Source: Flavobacteriaceae bacterium MAR_2010_72 (GTDB lineage: Bacteria; Bacteroidota; Bacteroidia; Flavobacteriales; Flavobacteriaceae). From it: a DNA stretch of 64,000 nucleotides. Shown piece by piece: positions 1 to 7,920 of this stretch. Position numbers and translations under genes: made by a program. The stretch is taken from contig QXCW01000002.1 in assembly GCA_003550275.1 (NCBI GenBank), positions 930,001 through 994,000 on the forward strand, written 5' to 3'. Below the pieces are notes generated by a model. That model was given only the letters and a program-made list of their open reading frames with translations. It was not told the DNA's origin and did no database searches. Within the stretch, counting starts at the first letter, position 1; each line of letters opens with the position of its first letter.

Positions 1-423
1 AATTCGCCGATTGATGCAGGAAAGTTGGTGCTTTCACCAACACGTACCTATGCGCCAATCATCAAACAAATACTTTCAAAATTTAATAAGGAAAGCATTC
101 ACGGTATGGTGCATTGCAGTGGAGGTGCACAAACAAAGATTCTTCATTTTATTGACGATTTACACATTATAAAAGATAACTTATTTCCAATACCTCCATT
201 ATTTAAACTAATCCAAGAGCAGTCCAAAACCGATTGGAAAGAAATGTATCAAGTGTTCAATTGTGGTCACCGAATGGAGCTTTATGTTTCACCAGAAATT
301 GCCGAAGATATCATCAACATTTCCAAATCGTTTAATGTTGATGCGCAACTAATAGGTAGGGTAGAAGCCTCTACATCAAAAAAGCTGACGATATCCAGTG
401 AGTTTGGTGAGTTCACATATTAA
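1..423 (+). CDS. purM: Phosphoribosylformylglycinamidine cyclo-ligase (AIR synthase), C-terminal part
   Basis: The reading frame is open from base 1, so the gene begins upstream of the window and only about 140 C-terminal residues are present. PurM catalyses the ATP-dependent closure of formylglycinamidine ribonucleotide to aminoimidazole ribonucleotide in cytoplasmic purine synthesis. The stretch SPTRTYAPIIKQIL followed by HCSGGAQTKILHF is the C-terminal domain pattern of the long Bacteroidota form, as is NCGHRMELYV near the end. The stop codon overlaps, tail to tail, the stop of the small convergent gene at 420-707. Identification rests on family resemblance of the C-terminal half only. Confidence 0.85.
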   Translation, partial: NSPIDAGKLVLSPTRTYAPIIKQILSKFNKESIHGMVHCSGGAQTKILHFIDDLHIIKDNLFPIPPLFKLIQEQSKTDWKEMYQVFNCGHRMELYVSPEIAEDIINISKSFNVDAQLIGRVEASTSKKLTISSEFGEFTY

Positions 424-707
424 ATAAATTCCTTTATGAGCATCAAATAAATGCTCATAATGATGACATCTATAATATATAAGAAGCTAAACAATTTAAA
501 TTCTGAAATCCCTAACGATTTAAAAGGCGCTAGTTTTTGCTCGGCGCCACTTTGAATGACATAAAATCTTGCAAAAATGGCTAAAAATAGCTTTGCAATA
601 AACGCCTGAAAAAGTAAAGGGTTAAAGAAGGTAATAACAATATTGGCCAGAAATGACCAAAGGAAGAGCGGTTTGTAAAATAGAATTATGGCCTCAAAGC
701 GTTGCAT
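420..707 (-). CDS. Small hypothetical membrane protein (95 aa)
   Basis: No family is recognised. The protein has about three hydrophobic stretches (roughly residues 5-30, 33-50 and 72-92), so it is probably an inner-membrane protein. A polar segment with Lys and Gly (about 51-70) lies between the second and third. The ATG start is unambiguous. Its 3' end overlaps the purM stop by four bases in convergent orientation, and its 5' end is divergent from prfA with a 114-bp gap that can hold two promoters. Codon use is like its neighbours. Real gene is likely from length, hydrophobic pattern and tight packing. Confidence 0.6.
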   Translation of the reverse strand: MQRFEAIILFYKPLFLWSFLANIVITFFNPLLFQAFIAKLFLAIFARFYVIQSGAEQKLAPFKSLGISEFKLFSFLYIIDVIIMSIYLMLIKEFI

Positions 708-792
708 AATAGTATTAAACGGCTTTTTGTTTAAATTATTTTCAGTTTCTAATTGTATTCCATTGGCCAGATTAAAAATTCATAAAATATTG

Positions 793-800
793 TATTTTTG
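793..800 (+). promoter_or_regulatory. Candidate -7 box of prfA
   Basis: TATTTTTG matches the Bacteroidota -7 consensus TAnnTTTG and lies 21 bases before the prfA ATG, a usual leader length. No well-spaced TTG (-33) is obvious, so only the -7 element is claimed. Confidence 0.4.
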
Positions 801-821
801 CCACACAATTTAAACAGCTAA

Positions 822-1898
822 ATGTTAGAGAAATTACAAATAATAAAACAACGATTTGATGAGGTCAGCGATTTGATCATCCAGCCAGATATCATTACAG
901 ATCAAAAACGATATGTGTCCTTGAATAAAGAGTACAAGGACTTAAAGGTATTGGTAGATAAACGAAACGAATATAAGGAGTTGTTGGACAATATTTCGGA
1001 GGCTGAAGATATTATATCTGAAGGTGGAGACCCAGAAATGGTGGAAATGGCCAAAATGCAATATGAAGAAGCCAAGGCCCAAATTCCTAAATTAGAAGAT
1101 GAGATCAAGTTTTTATTGATTCCAAGAGATCCTGAAGATACTAAAAATGCTGTTGTTGAGTTACGTGCTGGAACCGGTGGTGATGAAGCCAGTATTTTTG
1201 CTGGAGATTTGTTCAGAATGTATTCAAAATATTGTGAAAGTAAAGGGTGGAAAGTAGATGTCATCGATTATAGCGAAGGTACCAATGGCGGATTTAAAGA
1301 AATTCAATTTGAAGTGAGTGGAGAAGATGTCTACGGAACTTTAAAATTTGAAGCTGGCGTACATCGTGTGCAGCGTGTTCCACAAACCGAAACCCAAGGT
1401 CGCGTGCATACTAGTGCTGCCACTTGTATGGTTTTTCCGGAGGCTGAAGAATTTGATGTAGAAATAAACCCCAAAGATGTCCGTATTGATTTTTTCTGTT
1501 CATCAGGTCCTGGTGGGCAATCTGTAAATACCACCTATTCGGCGGTGCGTTTAACGCATATTCCAACAGGTTTGGTGGCCCAATGTCAAGATCAAAAGTC
1601 ACAACATAAAAACAAGGAAAAGGCCTTTAGGGTATTGCGTTCACGTTTATATGACATGGAATTGGAAAAGAAAAATGCCGAGGATGCTGCTAAACGTGGC
1701 ACTATGGTAACCTCGGGTGACCGAAGTGCTAAAATTAGAACTTATAATTATCCCCAAGGACGGGTCACTGATCATAGAATTGGATTGACTTTATACGATT
1801 TATCTAATATTGTAAATGGTGACATTCAAAAAATAATAGACGAATTAATGCTTGCCGAGAACACTCAAAAGTTAAAAGCCAGTGACGATGTAATTTAA
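822..1898 (+). CDS. prfA: Peptide chain release factor 1
   Basis: A class I release factor that reads UAA and UAG in the ribosomal A site and triggers peptide release. The 358-residue length is normal. The codon-recognition motif of RF1, PxT, is present as PQT at residues 187-189, which separates it from RF2 (SPF). The universal GGQ catalytic loop is at residues 231-233 in the context [12 protein letters not shown]. An N-terminal helical domain (about 1-100) precedes the conserved core. The gene stands alone, with its own promoter-like -7 box upstream and a strong hairpin terminator starting six bases after the stop. Nothing unusual is seen. Confidence 0.97.
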   Translation: MLEKLQIIKQRFDEVSDLIIQPDIITDQKRYVSLNKEYKDLKVLVDKRNEYKELLDNISEAEDIISEGGDPEMVEMAKMQYEEAKAQIPKLEDEIKFLLIPRDPEDTKNAVVELRAGTGGDEASIFAGDLFRMYSKYCESKGWKVDVIDYSEGTNGGFKEIQFEVSGEDVYGTLKFEAGVHRVQRVPQTETQGRVHTSAATCMVFPEAEEFDVEINPKDVRIDFFCSSGPGGQSVNTTYSAVRLTHIPTGLVAQCQDQKSQHKNKEKAFRVLRSRLYDMELEKKNAEDAAKRGTMVTSGDRSAKIRTYNYPQGRVTDHRIGLTLYDLSNIVNGDIQKIIDELMLAENTQKLKASDDVI

Positions 1899-1903
1899 AA
1901 ACC

Positions 1904-1925
1904 AAGCCTCTTTTGAGGCTTTTTT
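1904..1925 (+). terminator. Rho-independent terminator of prfA
   Basis: A perfect 7-bp stem (AAGCCTC / GAGGCTT) with a TTTT loop is followed by a T run. It starts six bases after the prfA stop and ends six bases before the pyrF start, so pyrF would need its own promoter or read-through. Confidence 0.85.
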
Positions 1926-1931
1926 CATAGT

Positions 1932-2753
1932 ATGACAACACAACAGCTTACCCAGCAAATCAAAGAAAAAAAGTCATTCCTCTGTATTGGATTGGATGTA
2001 GATTTAAATAAAATTCCCAAGCATCTATTAGCAGACGAGGACCCTATTTTTTCTTTTAATAAAGCTATTATAGATGCCACGCACCACTTTTGTGTTGCCT
2101 ACAAGCCCAATACGGCATTTTATGAGGCTTATGGGTTAAAGGGCTGGCAATCGCTTGCAAAAACAATCCACTATCTTAACGAAAACCACCCTGACATTTT
2201 TACTATAGCCGACGCCAAACGTGGTGATATTGGTAATACAAGTAGCATGTATGCCAAAGCATTTTTTGAGGATTTAAATTTTGATAGTGTTACCGTCGCG
2301 CCTTATATGGGAAAAGATTCTGTTGAGCCGTTTTTAGCATTTCATAATAAACATACCATACTTTTAGCATTGACTTCTAATGAAGGTGCCTATGATTTTC
2401 AAACTAAAACACTAGGAAGTCAGGAGTTATATAAAGAAGTCATTACGGTGTCCAAAACTTGGAAGAATAGCAATAATCTTATGTATGTGGTTGGCGCTAC
2501 CAAGGCCGAATATCTTGCCGAAATTAGACGGCTTATTCCAGATCAGTTTTTATTGGTACCTGGGGTTGGAGCGCAAGGAGGGAGTTTGCAAGAAGTCTGT
2601 AAATATGGTTTGAATGCAAAAGTTGGTTTGTTAATCAACTCTTCACGCGGAATAATTTATGCTTCCAATGGAATGGATTTTGCTGAAAAGGCGGCTGAAA
2701 AAGCGGCTATGCTTCAGTCTGAAATGGAAGCCATTTTAAAAGAAATGCTTTAA
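1932..2753 (+). CDS. pyrF: Orotidine 5'-phosphate decarboxylase, type 2
   Basis: Decarboxylates OMP to UMP, the last step of pyrimidine synthesis. The catalytic Asp-Lys-Asp signature of the type 2 family is seen as [15 protein letters not shown] from residue 94. An early GLDVDL strand and a late VPGVGAQGG phosphate-binding loop complete the TIM-barrel pattern. At 273 residues it has the length of the long type 2 enzymes rather than the about 230 residues of the E. coli type. It begins only six bases after the prfA terminator, so the arrangement suggests partial read-through from prfA or a promoter inside the prfA 3' end. Confidence 0.95.
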   Translation: MTTQQLTQQIKEKKSFLCIGLDVDLNKIPKHLLADEDPIFSFNKAIIDATHHFCVAYKPNTAFYEAYGLKGWQSLAKTIHYLNENHPDIFTIADAKRGDIGNTSSMYAKAFFEDLNFDSVTVAPYMGKDSVEPFLAFHNKHTILLALTSNEGAYDFQTKTLGSQELYKEVITVSKTWKNSNNLMYVVGATKAEYLAEIRRLIPDQFLLVPGVGAQGGSLQEVCKYGLNAKVGLLINSSRGIIYASNGMDFAEKAAEKAAMLQSEMEAILKEML

Positions 2754-2869
2754 CTTTTTGTTATTGTATTGTTGAAGTATAGGTCTACTGATGCTTTTTT
2801 TAGCAAAATGATTATCTATAAATAGAAAGCTATTTATTTGAAATCGAATCCTTCAAATATTCAAGAAGT

Positions 2870-3097
2870 TTAAGACGCTTTGTCTAACGTAATGGGATGG
2901 GACTTTTTTAGGTTTAAAATTCTTTTTTTGAGCTTATCAGCTTCAAAATAGAGGATATCACTTAAACTTGAATCCGTTTGTAGTAAATTATAAGCTTCTT
3001 CGATAAAACTTAAGTACATTTTCTCTAATTCGCTGATGTTTAATACATCGACTTGGCTTGGTTTTGTTTTTCCGACTTTACAAAAATATGGACTCAT
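2870..3097 (-). CDS. Small Lacal_2735/DUF6435-like protein, copy 1
   Basis: A protein of about 75 residues whose C-terminal half (FIEEAYNLLQTDSSLSD followed by a Leu/Lys-rich helix) resembles the short helical Lacal_2735-type proteins of flavobacteria, whose function is unknown. I chose the ATG at 3097 over a TTG at 3115. It is followed 3' by about 115 bases with no visible gene and is paralogous to the next gene upstream (3189-3386): both carry an [E/Q]AYNL.QTDS.LSDI core. It has no signal peptide and is probably cytoplasmic. The family assignment is from memory of the motif and is moderate. Confidence 0.6.
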   Translation of the reverse strand: MSPYFCKVGKTKPSQVDVLNISELEKMYLSFIEEAYNLLQTDSSLSDILYFEADKLKKRILNLKKSHPITLDKAS

Positions 3098-3188
3098 ATG
3101 GATTATTTTAGACAATACTAACTATATACGAGTACTAGATCATATGAAGATGTAAGAAATACGTTAAATAATTGTAAAAAAAATAATT

Positions 3189-3386
3189 TTAGAAGGAAGG
3201 TTTTGCGATATCACGATTTAAAAAGCGTAATCTATTAAGTTTATTCAGAAGTTTGATTGCCTTGTATTCCCAAATATCACTCAATGCAGAATCTGTTTGA
3301 CGCAAGTTATAGGCCTGTTCAATAAGCTGTTTGTATTTAGACTGCAACTTGAGTTGGTGTTGCTTGATGTCTACTTGATTTTCCAT
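3189..3386 (-). CDS. Small Lacal_2735/DUF6435-like protein, copy 2
   Basis: A 65-residue protein with a helical core, LQSKYKQLIEQAYNLRQTD, typical of Lacal_2735-type small proteins. The ATG at 3386 is preferred because the longer frame would need a TTG at 3437 and would add a hydrophobic tail not seen in the family. Together with the gene at 2870-3097 it forms a tandem pair of diverged paralogues on the same strand, 91 bp apart. A terminator-like hairpin (3462-3494) lies upstream of its start, which is an odd place for it. Function unknown. Confidence 0.6.
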   Translation of the reverse strand: MENQVDIKQHQLKLQSKYKQLIEQAYNLRQTDSALSDIWEYKAIKLLNKLNRLRFLNRDIAKPSF

Positions 3387-3461
3387 AGCCCCAACGTTTG
3401 GTAACTTAAATATATTTAAAATATTCGTATTCAGCAACTTAAAATATGATTATGTTAATAA

Positions 3462-3494
3462 AAAAAATCGACCTGTAGTAACGATCGATTTTTT
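3462..3494. terminator. Bidirectional terminator-like hairpin
   Basis: AAAAAATCGA (3462-3471) pairs with TCGATTTTTT (3485-3494), giving A- and T-runs on both sides. It is not adjacent to the 3' end of any gene seen here. On the minus strand it lies 76 bases before the start at 3386, so it could be an attenuator or the end of an unseen short transcript. Confidence 0.55.
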
Positions 3495-3652
3495 AAACTA
3501 ACTAACTTGGACAATTCAAATTACAAAAGTGTCACATGTATAAACTAACAATGCAAAGATGGATTTTAATTTATACACTAATGTTATGTTAATATTAGCA
3601 TTGGGTTATCAATGATTTACTAAATTTAAAAGTGATCTTCAACATTAAAACT

Positions 3653-4156
3653 ATGAGAACAGCTCTATTTTTTATTATCATTTTGACTTCTATTTCTATA
3701 AATGCCCAAACTTCAAATTGTAATTGTTGTACTGAAAAGCATGCCGATTTTGATTTTTGGTTAGGCTCATGGACGGTTACCAATCCCGATGGTTCTGCTG
3801 CTGGCACAAATACTATTGATAAAATTCAAGACAATTGTATTTTAAGAGAGAATTGGATAAGTGCTGCTGGAAATTTCACGGGTACAAGCCACAACTTTTA
3901 TAACGCTTCTACCAAACAATGGGAACAACTTTGGATCGATAATCAAGGTGGTAATTTACATTTAAAAGGTAATCGCAATGGCAACCAAATGATCCTTACA
4001 TCTGATGAATTAAAAAATGCTAAAGGAGAACCGTTTTTTCATCGTGTGACCTGGACTTTGAATGAAGACGGCAGTGTGCGTCAATATTGGGAAACCATTA
4101 CTAATGGTAAAGACATTAGCATAGCCTTTGATGGATTATATAAAAAGAATCAATAG
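3653..4156 (+). CDS. Secreted protein, DUF1579-like (FDFWLGSW) fold
   Basis: The start at 3653 (MRTALFFIIILTSISINAQ) gives a clean signal peptide; the longer frame begins with GTG and is not needed. After the signal come a Cys-rich NCNCC segment and then ADFDFWLGSWTVTN, a motif of small beta-rich lipocalin-like proteins such as DUF1579, with recurring Gly/Asn turns and WETITNGKD near the end. About 167 residues, probably periplasmic or secreted. Function unknown; binding of a small hydrophobic ligand is only a guess from the fold. It is convergent with the PfkB kinase gene, overlapping it by seven bases. Confidence 0.7.
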   Translation: MRTALFFIIILTSISINAQTSNCNCCTEKHADFDFWLGSWTVTNPDGSAAGTNTIDKIQDNCILRENWISAAGNFTGTSHNFYNASTKQWEQLWIDNQGGNLHLKGNRNGNQMILTSDELKNAKGEPFFHRVTWTLNEDGSVRQYWETITNGKDISIAFDGLYKKNQ

Positions 4157-5118
4157 TTTTTTTCGATAATTTGATCAGTTGCTTCTAGGGATTTAAATAC
4201 ATCAAATCCTTTGCCTTGAGTTCGCAACGCACCTAAAGTATTTGCATAATATGCGGCACTTATCACATCATTATATAAGGTAAGTCCAAACGCTAAACCA
4301 CCTGCAAAAGAATCCCCACAACCTGTGGTATCCACAACATGATCAACGTAAACCGATTTCACGAAATCCTTGGTAATGACGTCTTCATCTTTTGTGTAAA
4401 TAACACAGCCTTTTGCATCTAAAGTGACATATAAGGTTTCTACACCTTTGCTTAACACGTATTCAGCAAATTCGTCTAGATGATCTGTATTGTTTTCATC
4501 ATAAAAGTCTTCATTCGAAAAGTCATGATCAAACCAGCAGCAGATCGATTCTTCCAAATTCATTTTTAATACATCTATATATTGGAACCAGTCATCTTTG
4601 TCATCCCAAAAACGACGTAAGCGCTTACCTTCATTGTTAACATAAGTAGTAGGGCCGTGCGCATCAAAAATGATTTTCGCTTTGCTATGTTCCTTTATGT
4701 ACTTGAGTGTGGATAATTCAATTTCGTGATCGGTAATGGGTATGAAAACGAAGCAATCAACATCTAAAAAATTTGAAACATCGTCAGGTACGATTGCAGA
4801 CATATTTGCCACTTGTGTTTCAAGCCTATTGTTTTGATCTTTAAATTTAAGCTCTATAATGGCACCGCTATCTTTTTCGCTACTTATGCCGCTTAAATTC
4901 ACATTGTTTAAATCCTCAAAAATTGCATTTATGGCCTTATGGTCTTTTTTATTGACATGGCTAATAGGAATAACTTCCCCTATACCATTTAACAACTTGC
5001 CAAGAGCCATTGTAGGGTGGGTGACACAGCCATATTTTTGGATGAGCTCTCCTCGATGGGTTATAATCGTGTCGGCTGGTATAGGCCCAACTACTGCAAT
5101 TTTATAGAATGTATTCAT
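4150..5118 (-). CDS. PfkB-family carbohydrate kinase
   Basis: A 322-residue kinase of the ribokinase/PfkB superfamily that phosphorylates a sugar or nucleoside with ATP in the cytoplasm. The PfkB signature 2 appears near the C-terminus as VDTTGCGDSFAGGLAFG, which holds the catalytic Asp and the anion hole. The N-terminus (FYKIAVVGPIPADTII) and an internal YVTLDAKG strand fit the fold. The substrate cannot be told from sequence; ribokinase, fructokinase or adenosine kinase activity are all possible. It is separated by 11 bp from the DUF4197 gene upstream on the same strand, so the two may be co-transcribed. Confidence 0.9.
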   Translation of the reverse strand: MNTFYKIAVVGPIPADTIITHRGELIQKYGCVTHPTMALGKLLNGIGEVIPISHVNKKDHKAINAIFEDLNNVNLSGISSEKDSGAIIELKFKDQNNRLETQVANMSAIVPDDVSNFLDVDCFVFIPITDHEIELSTLKYIKEHSKAKIIFDAHGPTTYVNNEGKRLRRFWDDKDDWFQYIDVLKMNLEESICCWFDHDFSNEDFYDENNTDHLDEFAEYVLSKGVETLYVTLDAKGCVIYTKDEDVITKDFVKSVYVDHVVDTTGCGDSFAGGLAFGLTLYNDVISAAYYANTLGALRTQGKGFDVFKSLEATDQIIEKNY

Positions 5119-5129
5119 TGGTTAATGAT

Positions 5130-5831
5130 TTAATCTTGTAAGGCAAACACACGTCTTAACAAATCGGTGGTTCGTGAGCCAATTTTGGTTCTAATCTCTT
5201 TTTCTTCAACAGCAATCATGGTGTAAACACCTTCAAGGGCTTCGCTAGTAACATAATCCGTCAAGTCAGGGTTAACATTATTGGTAAAGGGTAAATTGTT
5301 ATAACGGTTGATGAGGTTTTCCCAAATTTGATCTGCTCCAACTTTTGCAAATGAATTATTGATCACAGGATGAAATTTATTATATAAATCGGCTTGAGTT
5401 TTACCAGTCAAATATTGTGTTGCGGCATCATCTTGACCCAATAGAATATTTTTTGCATCTGTAAACGTAATCTCTTTAACGGCGTTCACAAAAATTGGGG
5501 TTGCTTCTTTTACGGCATCCTCGGCAGCACGATTTAATAACTTAAGTCCTTCATCGGCGAGACTGCTCAAACCAATATCGCGCAATGCTTTGTCGACTTT
5601 TTGTAATTCTTCAGGAAGTAAGATCTTTACCAATTCATTTCTATAAAAACCGTCCTGCTGTGTGAGTTTGCTTACTTGATTATCAATGCCAAAATCTAAC
5701 GCTTGTCGAAGGCCTGAAGCAATTTCGGCTTGTGATAGTCCGCCTTGTGGTAATTGATTGACCACTTGTTGTAACTCGGCGCAATTATAAGAAGAACACG
5801 ATAGGAAGCAAATAAATAAAAATTTTCTCAT
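5130..5831 (-). CDS. DUF4197 domain-containing exported protein
   Basis: A 233-residue protein with a short hydrophobic N-terminus (MRKFLFICFLSCSSYNC) that could be a lipoprotein signal with a weak lipobox. The rest is the helical DUF4197 domain, with LSQAEIASGLRQAL near the start, then AEDAVKEATPIF, DAATQYLTGKTQADLY and TSEALEGVYTMI, all characteristic. Function of the family is unknown. It is upstream of, and probably transcribed with, the PfkB kinase gene. A TAnnTTTG-type -7 box lies at 5852-5859 on this strand. Confidence 0.88.
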   Translation of the reverse strand: MRKFLFICFLSCSSYNCAELQQVVNQLPQGGLSQAEIASGLRQALDFGIDNQVSKLTQQDGFYRNELVKILLPEELQKVDKALRDIGLSSLADEGLKLLNRAAEDAVKEATPIFVNAVKEITFTDAKNILLGQDDAATQYLTGKTQADLYNKFHPVINNSFAKVGADQIWENLINRYNNLPFTNNVNPDLTDYVTSEALEGVYTMIAVEEKEIRTKIGSRTTDLLRRVFALQD

Positions 5832-5851
5832 TGTAGAGGTTTTGGTAGTTT

Positions 5852-5859
5852 CAAAAGTA
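5852..5859 (-). promoter_or_regulatory. Candidate -7 box of the DUF4197-PfkB genes
   Basis: TACTTTTG on the minus strand, 20 bases before the ATG at 5831, fits TAnnTTTG. No convincing TTG at the expected spacing. Confidence 0.4.
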
Positions 5860-5967
5860 CGAAACTAATTTAATACCATTTAATTATGCCAAAATCTATT
5901 TAATGCGCTTAAATTCCATTTGTCAAGGGTATTTACGTATTTTTAAATTCAATTAACCTATCAAGCC

Positions 5968-6924
5968 ATGAGATTCTTTTTTGTATCCGTTTTTATTCTA
6001 ACACTTGCCTGTCAGGACAAAGGAAGGCATATAGAAACTAATACCTTGGAAGCAATTAACTCGAACCAATATATTACGGTTCTTGGTATTGCACAAGATG
6101 CAGGTTACCCGCATGTTAACTGTGACAAGGCCTGTTGCAAAGCTTTTTACGATGGTAAAGAAGAAAAAAAATGGGTGTCCTGTTTAGGTTTGGTGGATTT
6201 AGAACAGAATACAAAATACCTATTTGACGCTACTCCAGATTTTACGGAACAATCCCAATTCCTTAAAACAACACATTTAGATAATGGTAAAATCGCTGAT
6301 GGTATTTTTTTGACTCATGCACATATTGGCCATTATACCGGTTTAATGTATTTGGGTTTGGAGGCTATGGGTGCTAATAAGGTGCCTGTTTATGCAATGC
6401 CAAAAATGAAAACCTATTTAGAAACCCATGGACCATGGAGTCAGTTGGTAGAAAAGGACAATATTGACTTGAAACCTTTAAAACACGATTCAATTGTTCA
6501 TCTTTCCAATCATTTAAAAGTAACCCCTTTTTTGGTGCCACATCGCGATGAATATTCTGAAACGGTTGGTTATAGAATAGAAGGAAGACAAAAGAGTGCG
6601 ATTTTTATTCCCGATATTAACAAATGGCATGTGTGGGATAGAAACATTATTGAAGAAGTAAAAAAGGTGGATTATGCATTTTTAGATGCTTCATTTTTTA
6701 GAGATGGTGAGCTAGAACGTGATATGAGTAAAATTCCACATCCATTCACTTCAGAAACCACCACCTTGTTTGAAAATGAAGACCTTAAAACCAAGAATAA
6801 GATTTACTTCATTCATTTTAATCATACCAATCCTACACTTTTGGATGCACATCCTTTAAAAGATAGTCTTCAAAATTTAGGGTTTAATTTTGCCAAACAA
6901 GGACAAATCTTTGCTTTGGATTAA
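5968..6924 (+). CDS. PqqB-like metallo-beta-lactamase-fold lipoprotein
   Basis: The N-terminus MRFFFVSVFILTLAC is a lipoprotein signal with Cys at residue 15. The mature part begins with YITVLGIAQDAGYPHVNCDKACC, the glycine/cysteine pattern of PqqB-like proteins. The metal-binding motif is LTHAHIGHYTG (HxHxGH) rather than the usual HxHxDH: a Gly takes the place of the second-site Asp, as is common in PqqB relatives. VPHRDEYSETVGY and FIPDINKW supply later ligands. No other PQQ synthesis genes are nearby, so a role in PQQ production is unlikely; a periplasmic or outer-membrane hydrolase of unknown substrate is the safest call. It converges on purU, overlapping by four bases. Confidence 0.82.
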   Translation: MRFFFVSVFILTLACQDKGRHIETNTLEAINSNQYITVLGIAQDAGYPHVNCDKACCKAFYDGKEEKKWVSCLGLVDLEQNTKYLFDATPDFTEQSQFLKTTHLDNGKIADGIFLTHAHIGHYTGLMYLGLEAMGANKVPVYAMPKMKTYLETHGPWSQLVEKDNIDLKPLKHDSIVHLSNHLKVTPFLVPHRDEYSETVGYRIEGRQKSAIFIPDINKWHVWDRNIIEEVKKVDYAFLDASFFRDGELERDMSKIPHPFTSETTTLFENEDLKTKNKIYFIHFNHTNPTLLDAHPLKDSLQNLGFNFAKQGQIFALD

Positions 6925-7775
6925 GAAAAAATAACGGTCTTATTATTATAAACCATAACCTTGCGATTGAGGTGGAGTTTGATAGCATTTGAGAGCACAA
7001 TTTTCTCAAGATCACGTCCTTTAGCAATCAAATCTTCAATAGAATGTGTATGTGATACTCTTGCCACGTCCTGCTCAATGATGGGTCCAGCGTCTAGTTC
7101 TTCGGTCACATAATGACTCGTCGCACCAATGATTTTAACACCACGCTTATAAGCCGAATGATAGGGTTTTGCACCCACAAAGGCAGGTAAAAATGAATGG
7201 TGAATATTAATGATTTTATTCGGAAATTCTTCAATCAACCTACTAGATACAATTTGCATATAGCGTGCCAGCACAATAAAGTTGACCTTGTGGGACTGCA
7301 GCAATTCAAGTTGTTGGGTTTCTGCTTGCGTTTTTGTGTCTTTAGTCACGGGAATATGATAAAACGGAATATTAAAGCTATCTGCGATTGGTTTTAAATC
7401 CTTATGGTTACTGATGATAAATGGAATATCTACATACAATTCTCCAGAATTATAGCGTCCTAAAATATCATATAAACAATGGTCATATTTGGACACGAAC
7501 AGCGCCATTTTTGGCTTGATGTCAGACGAGTATATTCGCCATTTCATTTCAAAAGTTTTGACCAGTGTCTTTTTGAATTCGGTTTTAAAGTCATCAATTG
7601 AAAAGCTTTTATTCTCAAATTCACTTTCCAATCGCATAAAAAAGGTGTTTTGCTCACGGTCTACATGTTGATCGATATAAACAATATTGCCTTGATGCTG
7701 CGCGATATAATTGGTGACCGATGCGATAATACCCGATTGGTCCTTACAATAGATTAAAAGCGTAATTTTAGTCAT
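6921..7775 (-). CDS. purU: Formyltetrahydrofolate deformylase
   Basis: Hydrolyses 10-formyl-THF to THF and formate, balancing the one-carbon pool and feeding formate to purine synthesis. An N-terminal ACT domain (LLIYCKDQSGIIASVTNYIAQHQGNI in two blocks) is followed by a formyl-transferase domain with the Asn-His catalytic region INIHHSFLPAFVGAKPYH and GATSHYVTEELDAGPIIEQ. I start it at the ATG at 7775; the longer frame uses TTG at 7787, which would lie almost on the likely transcription start predicted from the -7 box at 7798-7805. Length of about 284 residues is typical. Confidence 0.95.
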   Translation of the reverse strand: MTKITLLIYCKDQSGIIASVTNYIAQHQGNIVYIDQHVDREQNTFFMRLESEFENKSFSIDDFKTEFKKTLVKTFEMKWRIYSSDIKPKMALFVSKYDHCLYDILGRYNSGELYVDIPFIISNHKDLKPIADSFNIPFYHIPVTKDTKTQAETQQLELLQSHKVNFIVLARYMQIVSSRLIEEFPNKIINIHHSFLPAFVGAKPYHSAYKRGVKIIGATSHYVTEELDAGPIIEQDVARVSHTHSIEDLIAKGRDLEKIVLSNAIKLHLNRKVMVYNNKTVIFS

Positions 7776-7797
7776 AATTTTAGCCAACTTGATTGGT

Positions 7798-7805
7798 CAA
7801 AATTA
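7798..7805 (-). promoter_or_regulatory. Candidate -7 box of purU
   Basis: TAATTTTG on the minus strand fits TAnnTTTG and would give a leader of roughly 15 bases to the ATG at 7775. It supports that start over the TTG at 7787. Confidence 0.4.
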
Positions 7806-7885
7806 GCCCAAAAGGATTAGGAAATTAAAATTCTTTTAAATTTTAGATAATTGAGGATAAACCCTATAAATTTTTGAATATTCCG

Positions 7886-7893
7886 TAAATTTG
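7886..7893 (+). promoter_or_regulatory. Candidate -7 box of icmF
   Basis: TAAATTTG matches TAnnTTTG, 27 bases before the icmF ATG at 7921. No TTG at the preferred 17-23 bp spacing. Confidence 0.4.
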
Positions 7894-7920
7894 CGCCTAT
7901 AATTCAAGCTAAAATTATTG

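Noticed and set aside
5968-6924. PQQ biosynthesis gene pqqB
   Set aside because: It has a lipoprotein signal and no pqqA, C, D or E neighbours; only the fold is shared.
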